In this document: positions 56,831 through 64,000 of the stretch, piece by piece
Layout: each line of letters starts with the position of its first letter
Position numbering within the stretch: the first letter of the stretch is position 1
Program-made: the position numbers and the translations under genes
NCBI GenBank assembly: GCA_010015655.1
Contig: ML976659.1
Location: 1,272,659-1,336,658, forward strand
Direction: 5' to 3'
Length of the DNA: 64,000 nt
Source of the DNA: Bimuria novae-zelandiae CBS 107.79
Lineage: Eukaryota; Ascomycota; Dothideomycetes; Pleosporales; Didymosphaeriaceae
Notes under the pieces: model-generated
The model's database searches: none
What the model was told of the DNA's origin: nothing
The model's input: the letters and a program-made list of their open reading frames with translations, nothing else

Positions 56831-58664
56831 TGTGAGGTTGGTAAGAGCTTTTTACGGCACTGCAACTTCGTACTCGTCACGACCTATTCGCGGCTGGTAC
56901 GGAGGTGCGGAATCGTATGTCGAGCCCATAATGCGAACACCCTTCCTAGTGGCGTACGGTATGGGTTGGATCGGGGGTCCGGCCTCGAAGTACTTCGTAG
57001 AGATCCGCAAGAGGAATCTGTGCTGCCCTCGATGAAGCAGGACCGACCGCATTCGAAGAACAGATGGAGGGCCGGGAAGGAATCGGTCACCATTCAATTT
57101 TGGCCATGACGACGAGGCACCATGCTGCAGGAAAGGAACCGCAAAGAAGATACGTCGGCGAAGAAAGACTAGAAGGTTGAAGGTATCGTCCAATGTGCTC
57201 GATGGATTTCCCAAGCCAAGCAACAGACTTGGATTGAGGCCAACAAGGAGGCGAGCAGGACGTGCGGCCCAGAGTCACACGGGTGAACTGCTGGGATGAG
57301 GAAAGCAAGTTCATTCCAGGTCCGTACAAGTTATGGTGTGTCGGTGCGCGCACCGATCGTTTCCGGCACATGATGCGAGGCGATGGCCCAGAGTATCCGC
57401 GCTCAATGTGTCCTCCTAGGTATTTGATGGAGTCCCGACGCCCAATCAATTTTGACGAGTATGAAGTCGACGCTCTACACAGGGAGCATGGCGCGGTGCT
57501 GGGAAGAGCAAGAACAAGAGGGAAGTGCTGAAGATGGTGGAAGATAAGACCGGCGCGTTCGAGCGGCAGACGTTGTGGAGAAGGAGTGCTTCCAAATGAA
57601 AGGAAAGTCTGCCTCTGCAGTGTATATGTAAGTGCGCGTCCAGTTTTGACCTGGATTCTGCTGACAATGGCGCAGAGATGAATGAAGTAGTCTTCTTGAA
57701 GCATTGCGCCGTGCCGTCATCGCCATGTGATGTTGCTGGTTTGAGTGTGTGATTGAATTCTTAAGGTCTTGTGGCCTTCAAGTGTCGCGGATGTGTTGAG
57801 TAAGTCAATCCAACGATTTCACAGCGGCTGGCGCTAACTGAAGGGGCCTCTTGGCCATAGACACGCAATCGGGAGAAGAGGTGCAGAGACGCAGCAGCCG
57901 CCTCAGCAGCTATTTCTTTTTGTAGACAGAGCAGGCGATGGCGATGGCGACGCAGCCGTGTCCCTCTTCTGTTTCGCTGATCTTCTGAGGTCGAGATGGT
58001 CTGGTCCGGTCTTCATGTTCGGTCCGATCCAATTGGCCGTATGGACATTCGCGTCAAAGTAAGAGCCTGGAAGATGCCCAAGTCAGTAACTGGTCCAATT
58101 TGGTTCGTCGCCCACTGAGCTGGGCGGTGGAGCCCTGCGCCGTGGAACCAAGGATGTGCTGCGGCTATGGGCCAACACGACCGCCTGTGGTGTTCCCTCC
58201 TGACCCCTGGGCAGGACGGCAACCTCGAATGAATTGTTATCGCTGTAAGACCAGGACAGCTGTGGGTGCTGTCGGCATGTCATCGGACGGGGTTGGCTTA
58301 CCGGTCACATGATGCTCTCCTTGAGATGTCCAGCCTGGGTCGGGTCGCCGGCATCGTCACGCGAAGATCGATCTATGGTACGGAGGTCGCTCGTTACGAG
58401 CTTGCTGTTCGATTGCGACGGCTCACGAGCCGTTGCTCTCCGGGCTGGGTGTCGTTGCATCTTTGTCGAAGCTGTCGCCGCTGTACCAAGACTGCACCAG
58501 TGGTCGGGTGGGATGTCCGCACGCTACATTGCTGGGCCTCAGCATCAAGATCAAGGCTTGGGATGCTTCAGCAGATGGTGAGAAGGGCGGAGAGGGGGTC
58601 GCCGGTGCGGCGCTTACCTTTGCATGCCTTGCCAGAGGGAGAGACGGTTCCCTCCGGCGTTGCC
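56831..58664. other. No supported gene
   Basis: Long but mutually overlapping frames (57087-57704 -, 205 codons; 57262-57531 +, 89 codons; 58266-58697 +) without domains or introns. The minus frame has an ATG, but its composition (many Ser, Cys, Arg) looks like an antisense shadow. Confidence 0.3.
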
Positions 58665-58980
58665 TGCCAACCAGCGAAGCCAGGGGCAAGGTGTTGATGA
58701 GCAAGAAGCTGCTGCTACATGTCGCGCATGTCCTGAAGAAGCGCAAGAATGTTAGCAAGACCTCGTGGCTGGTGTTGCCGGTCACGCCGCTCCTGTTGCG
58801 AGGGTAGGAGCTGGCCTCCGCGTGAAGGAGGGCACCAGCGAAGCCAGGAGCAAGCTGTTGATGTGCAAGAAGCTGCCGCTACATGTAGCGCAGGTCCTGG
58901 CGAAGCGGATGCATGTCAGCAAAGTCTCCGGGTTGGTGTTGCATGCTGCGCAGCTCCTGTCGCGGGGGTAAGAGAGCTGG
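58665..58980 (+). repeat. Tandem duplication with 164-bp period
   Basis: Unit 1 (about 58669-58816) and unit 2 (about 58833-58980) are roughly 80% alike by eye. Both hold accagcgaagccagg near the start and agctcctgt/cgctcctgt near the end. In each, one frame reads as a short basic, Leu-rich peptide (KKLLLHVAHVLKKR; KKLPLHVAQVLAKR). The copies are frame-preserving (164 is not a multiple of 3, so each has its own stop). Confidence 0.65.
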
Positions 58981-59646
58981 CAGGAGGCACCCCCAAGGGG
59001 TCAGATCTCCCGACCAGCAAGCCCTAGGGCATTGCACACATGATTAGAAGGACTTACAGGGTATCAAGAAGGCCCGCGGCCTCTTTTTGGCGATCGCGGT
59101 CCCGTGATGGGGTTGTAGTTGGGGCCGGAGGAGCGGGGAGGACTGGAGAAGACGCCCGGCCAGTCGCTACGCCCCCACCACGATGCGCAAAGGCACGGCA
59201 AGTGAGAGAAAACGTTGCTGAGGCTGTTAGCATCGACAGCAAGGCTATCTCTTTCACCCTGAAGGCTTCCAGCAGGCGTAGTGGGCTTGCGTGGGTCCCT
59301 GCAGATGAGATGGCGGGCATGCCAGTACTCGAGGAGTATGAAGTTGAGGAAGTTGAGACTCGGGGAGCTGTACAATAGCATTAAGAAAATTCCCCATGCA
59401 AAGCTGCAAGACGATCCAAGAGAGTTGTGTTGCATGATTGGGTGATGGAGGAAGGCCAAGGCCCGCCCGATGAGGGAAATCCACCCGCCCCATCACAGAG
59501 TGGATATGGTCCGTGCCGAAGTCGAGCAACTCGAGGCCACCCCAGGCGCTATACCCCACAATTTTCTGCTCTGCTGCATCACGGGCTCAACCATCAACAC
59601 GTTTTCTCTCCGCGCTGCCCTTTTGCGCCTGCTCCCGACATGCAAA
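58981..59646. other. Upstream region of SLX4
   Basis: No supported gene. The reading frame of SLX4 stays open upstream to 59470 but the first good ATG is at 59647. Promoter elements are not recognisable. Confidence 0.35.
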
Positions 59647-62550
59647 ATGGCAGGGTCGACATACGATGCCGTGGTGCTTTCTTCCTCTCCCCCCACGGCC
59701 CCAGATGCGGCTCCGCTCAGCCCTGCAAGCCCCGAACAACGCGTCGCCATGCCCGCAACGAGCTCGTGGGCGCTGTCTCCGCTGACCAGACCCAAGAGGG
59801 CGACCCCCGGCGCGTTTAGATCGGGCTCACGCGCTGCGCCGGTGCCGGACGGCGTAGGGAGAGGTTTCGCCACCGCGAGGAGCTTGTTGGTGGACATCAA
59901 CATCAACGACAGGGGTCTGAGCGCGATTGAGGAGGCTATTGAGGCCAGTAGGGCGCCTACAGATGGGATCATCAAAGCTACTAAGAAGCCTAGGAAGCGG
60001 GCAGCGAAGCCGACGGTCGGAGAGCCTACGGAGAAGCCAAAGGCGAAGCGCGGACAGAAGCCCAAAGCCAGCAATGCTGGTGGCGACGACGGCGCTGCTA
60101 CAACATCCTCTCATTTCGCAAAACTGCCTGCGCCCGATGCTGATACAGATGCAAATGCGCCTACCCGCGAGATCATCGCACCTACAACAGAGACGAAAGC
60201 TGTAAAGCCCCGAAAACCGCGCGCAAAGAAAGCGACCACCGGTGACGGCGAGACACAGGCTACAATCACGACAGCAAAAGTCACGAAACCCCGAGCGCCT
60301 CGCAAAACTACAAAGAAAGCGAAGGGGAAGGCGGCCGAGGTCGTATCTGCGCATTTCCGCTCACGTGCGACGGTAGACGATGCGGTGGAACCGGAAGAGG
60401 AACGCACCACGAACGCAGAGGGGTCAAAACCTACCATTGGGGACGAGGCGATATGGGATGTGCCATTGAGTCCTTCTGCGCGGAGTCGTGGTCCACGGAA
60501 ACAACGGCCCCCTGACCCAGAGTTACCTTTGGACTTGGATGTGGTGGTCGGCAGGAGAACGGACTGGACTCCACCTCCTGAAACCATGCATCAAGACATA
60601 GTCATCAGCTCGACCGGGAAGGAAAACAACGCTGACGCTGTGGTCACGACCCATGGTGCTTTCTCCACCATACTGTCCGGTTACTCGTACGCGCACTTGA
60701 GCGCTCCACCCGAGAATCCTTCATCTAGGTCAGCTTCTACAGAGCCTGTCGGCGTTATGAAGCGACGAAGGGTAGAGGTAAGATCGCATGTTGTTGCGAT
60801 CAAACCCAAATGACTAAGAATGTGACAGCTACTCGATGTACCCGGCAACCAGGCTGCATCCCACGAATCCTCCCCAGAAAAACGCAAAGCCCCCAAAAAG
60901 AAACCCCGTACCATCACCGACCTCGTCACCGGTCAATATGCGCCCCAGCCTTTACCAGAATCACCTGAGGTCACGAGCGACTTCTTTGCCCGGCGCACTG
61001 CTGCAGTAGTTAATACTACCAAAGTACTATTAAATGATATTACTGCAGCAGAGAAAAAGAAGCCCATACGCAAGCGAGTAACGTCTAAACCCACATCAGA
61101 TGCTGGCAAGAGCAAGGCGAAGTCGAAGAAAGCTTCCGCCAAGACCGCCGCCAAACCCAAATTGGTCGCGGAGAAGCTGCTCAGCCCCACGTCTGCGGCG
61201 CTCCGGATGAACAGGCAGGATCTCCTGTTTGGAACGTCTAGTCAGCTTGCGCTGGATGAGTCGCCGACCATGGTGAGGGAAATTCAAAAGGCAACCCGCG
61301 AGTCTGAGCATGATGCAGACTTCCGCGAGCGCATTGGTGATGTTGACGCTCCGGACATCAAGGTCTGGCTGCGCTTGAAGAAGACTGAAGGGCGGAGGGC
61401 ACTCTGGCGAGCAAGCTCGAGGGATGATGAGGGCGGCATGTTGGATAGGCAAGCCGTGTTCTTGCCCGAGCCCGATCGCGCGCAAGACTTTCCGCTCTTG
61501 ATTGGCGACAGCCATGAGACGAGCGAAGACGAATTCTTGGACATTGATGATTTTCCACCGCCGCCACCGAAAGCACAGGTTCCTATTCCCATATCATCAG
61601 ACTTGCAGACGCCTCCACCTACCGTCACCAACGACAAGAGTGGTGAGGACAATGATGCAGCCACGAACTCATCCTTCTTTGACATCGATGACTTCCCGCA
61701 AGACCCACCACCCTCCGGTCAGAACCCTGATTCTAGCTTCTTCGACATTGACGACTTTGCACCTCCTGCGCAAGCCGCTTCTTATTCCGCATCCACCGGC
61801 TCTTCGACAAAGAAACGCAGAGGTCGTCCTCCAAAATCCCAATTCGCCATCCCTCCCCGCACCACGGCTTCGGCGCCAACGCCAACGCTGAAGAAACCAT
61901 CCTCACAAGCGCGCCTCACAACAGCGGCTTCGCCCAGCACACCAAAACGAGGCAAAACTCGCTTCCACGCTATCGAGGAAATCCTCGACTCAGAAGACGA
62001 CGAAGCGCTCAGCCCGACGCCACCGCGAACACACCGGCTTGAAGACTCCCCACCACTAGCATTCGTCGCTGACACTATATCTACCTCCGCCGCCGCTAAA
62101 GAAGGGCTTGTCACCGTATACAAGATTCCAGAGGCGCACCTGGCATTCGACGCCCTCCGGCCCACCCTCTTCCCTGCCATCACCGCACTCATCCGCTCGC
62201 TCCCTCCTTCCACAGACATCTCCCGCCCCTCCTGGCACGAGAAGATCCTCATGTACGATCCCATTGTCGTCGAGGACTTCACAACTTTCCTCAATACCCA
62301 TGAGCAGATCCACGCATATCAGAAAGCGACGCAAAAGCAGGTCAAGGTGTGGAATAAAGAGCTTAAGCGCCGGCGGGAGGAAGAAGACAGTGTGGAAGGG
62401 AGTGCAGAGACGGTAGAGGGAGATGGATGTGTGTTGGCGGTGAGGAAAGAGGTAGAAGTGGGGATGGTGCAGAAGTGGTGTGAGGAGATGAGTGTTTGCT
62501 GTGTGTCAAGGGGAAAAAAGGGTGGGGGGGTAAAGAAGGGGCTGTATTAG
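59647..62550 (+). CDS. SLX4: Structure-specific endonuclease subunit SLX4
   Basis: join(59647..60777, 60829..62550), 950 aa; the 51-bp intron (GTAAGA...GACAG) falls between codons. SLX4 is the nuclear scaffold that binds and activates SLX1, the nuclease that cuts branched DNA at stalled forks and recombination intermediates. Evidence: an N-terminus of disordered, Lys/Pro/Ala-rich sequence; the fungal SLX4 signature KAPKKKPRTITDLVTGQYAP at about residues 395-415; three FxDIDDF motifs (about 615, 658 and 679); an AT-hook-like RGRPPK near 710. The C-terminal SLX1-binding helical domain spans about 805-940 (VYKIPEAHLAFDALRPTLFP; WHEKILMYDPIVVEDFT; VQKWCEEMSVCCV). The ATG at 59647 is used because the protein then begins AGSTYDAVVLSSSPP, as fungal SLX4 proteins do. 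Length agrees with dothideomycete orthologues. Confidence 0.93.
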
Positions 62551-64000
62551 TGGCGTTGTATCATCGGCGTCCGTCGTATGTGATTTTTTCGGGCTCAGGA
62601 TTGGGGAATGATAGCGCTGCATAAGAAGGCGTAGTCACTTTCCCTTAAGAGAAGTTGGGTAAATACCAGCCTTCAGTGCTTCAGTCCATGTACAAAAATA
62701 TAAATGTTTAATAAACAGCCGCGATTTCAATCGCGCAAGCGAGGTGCACCGATGACATAGCACCGCCGAGTCCAAGTTGCGAATCCGATTTTCGGTGTTG
62801 CGGGGTAACACTACCGGCGAAACTTCGGGCGGGCGGGCAAGTTGGTACATACGTCATTACTCGCGTGAGAGGCGCGTGTGCACGTGTGTTTCTCCAGTTA
62901 GGCACCTTAGCTTTAATTTACGACGACAACGCCAACCAAAGGCGCATATTGCAAGCAAGACGGCTAAACACAGGCTTTACAGATAGTCAATAAGTCTCTT
63001 CCATTCCTCTAGTGCACCGCCTCGATTCCACTATACCGCTCCACCCTCCGCCGACCACCAACCGCATCGTGCCGTTGTTCGATATAAGTCGTATACACTA
63101 TCTAACAATATATAATATCGCTTTATAACGTTCGTTCTGCTTTTTTAATACAATGGGTGGCTCTGGGCATACAAGCATCACGTGCGAAGACGTTCACGCT
63201 TGGCGATACTAGTAGGAAGTAGCGCCGAGACTCAAGCTAGAGAAGATCGAAATATAAATAGAGACCAGAGCAGAGGCTTGTTCCAAATCGGACGCTTAGA
63301 CATGCTGTTGCGCATGCAATTGCGTTGCCTGTGTCGCAGGCGCAGGCGCTGCCGTTACCACTTTATAATAAACGGGTAGCGAGGGTTGTACAGGCACTAC
63401 AGGGTCGAGTCTCAAGATGTGGTAGAGCCTGTATGCGCAGCCTTTTTCTGCCGATCTTCGTGCAAATGATACAGACACTCTATACACTTTCCTTGATCCA
63501 CCTAAAAATGCGCAGTTCCGTCGCAAAAAAAGCAGTCCACCTGACCTATACCATTCACGATGTATATTCATTGCCCTGCTTCCGCGCTTTCGATGGAAAA
63601 CAATACACACTCGGTGCCCTTCCTCCGTCCCCGACCGCTCCCTCCCCTACAAGATTCAAAAGTAGAACTGCATGCGTCCGAAGCATGCAACACAGCGATG
63701 TCGCAGAGTTGCCTGCAGGCGCAATAATCTTCCGTCTTGTTTCCTTCCCAATGCGACACTTCGGTACTAGAAGGAGCCAATCAGAAGACGAGGAGCATAT
63801 GCAGGGATCGGGACGAATCCTTCGACAACCGGGTGGGTGGTAGAGGGTGTATACAATTGTCGATTTCGGGTCGCCGGTTGGATGGCGGGTAGGGGTCGCA
63901 TAAGTCGGAGGCCGTCCGAATACAGACCAATTGCATGTTAACCGATTGGACGGAGGGTGGGAGGGCAGGGCGCATAAGTCGGAGGCAGTTCAGAATGGCA
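62551..64000. other. Intergenic right edge
   Basis: 3' flank of SLX4, then 1.4 kb without a supported gene. A poorly supported frame at 63325-63843 has no ATG start. A 15-bp word gcataagtcggaggc occurs at 63898 and 63972, 74 bp apart, at the very edge. Confidence 0.4.

Noticed and set aside
57087..57704. 205-codon minus-strand ORF, the longest in 46-59 kb
   Set aside because: Has an ATG but is rich in Ser, Cys and Arg with no domain, and the opposite strand has a more protein-like frame in the same place.
59493..60587. Long minus-strand frames (193, 175 and 158 codons) opposite SLX4
   Set aside because: Shadows of the GC3-rich, Lys/Pro-rich SLX4 coding sequence.
63898..63986. Start of a repeat array (gcataagtcggaggc twice)
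   Set aside because: Only two copies are visible before the window ends; not enough to call an array.

Overview
The window looks like a chromosome segment of a filamentous ascomycete, probably a dothideomycete. Supporting signs are short spliceosomal introns (46-76 bp) with GTRNGT donors, one recognisable fungal nuclear gene (SLX4), and sharply bounded AT-rich blocks whose transposons carry the C-to-T / G-to-A decay expected from repeat-induced point mutation (RIP). Class and genus are inference; no rRNA or other marker gene is present.

Layout. (1) 1-7.4 kb: a gene-bearing arm with a membrane protein that appears to join a TLC-like and an Lgt-like half (1073-2548, +), a decayed gene (3004-4660, -), and a three-exon type II membrane M28 peptidase of the PSMA/glutamate carboxypeptidase II type (4926-7401, -). 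(2) 7.7-10.05 kb: a small AT-rich block around a solo gypsy-type LTR. (3) 10-22 kb: mixed-composition DNA with few long frames but several small spliced genes (11832-12357; the divergent pair 14598-14956 and 15181-15577; 20852-21232) and a well-preserved 152-bp solo Copia LTR (20470-20621). (4) 22.06-41.87 kb: one nested transposon cluster. A 5.4-kb Copia element (+) was split by a second Copia (24016-30159, -, TSD atata) and by a chromodomain gypsy (30278-37249, +, 449-bp LTRs, TSD cgttt). Its 3' LTR was split by a Tc1/mariner element (40516-41787, TA target). All are heavily mutated and should be inactive. (5) 42-59 kb: low-density DNA holding broken or exon-like gene fragments, a tRNA-like/SINE-like element, dispersed and tandem repeats, and few supportable genes. 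(6) 59.6-62.55 kb: SLX4, two exons, followed by an intergenic tail.

The recognisable host genes have no common pathway: a DNA-repair scaffold, a membrane peptidase and a putative lipid-active membrane protein. The strongest organisational signal is the contrast between intact genes at the two ends and a RIP-mutated, transposon-packed centre with eroding gene remnants around it. No classical biosynthetic, defence or CRISPR system is visible. The most novel items are the TLC/Lgt-like fusion, an antisense coiled-coil frame inside the gypsy element, and compact hairpin/tRNA-like loci.
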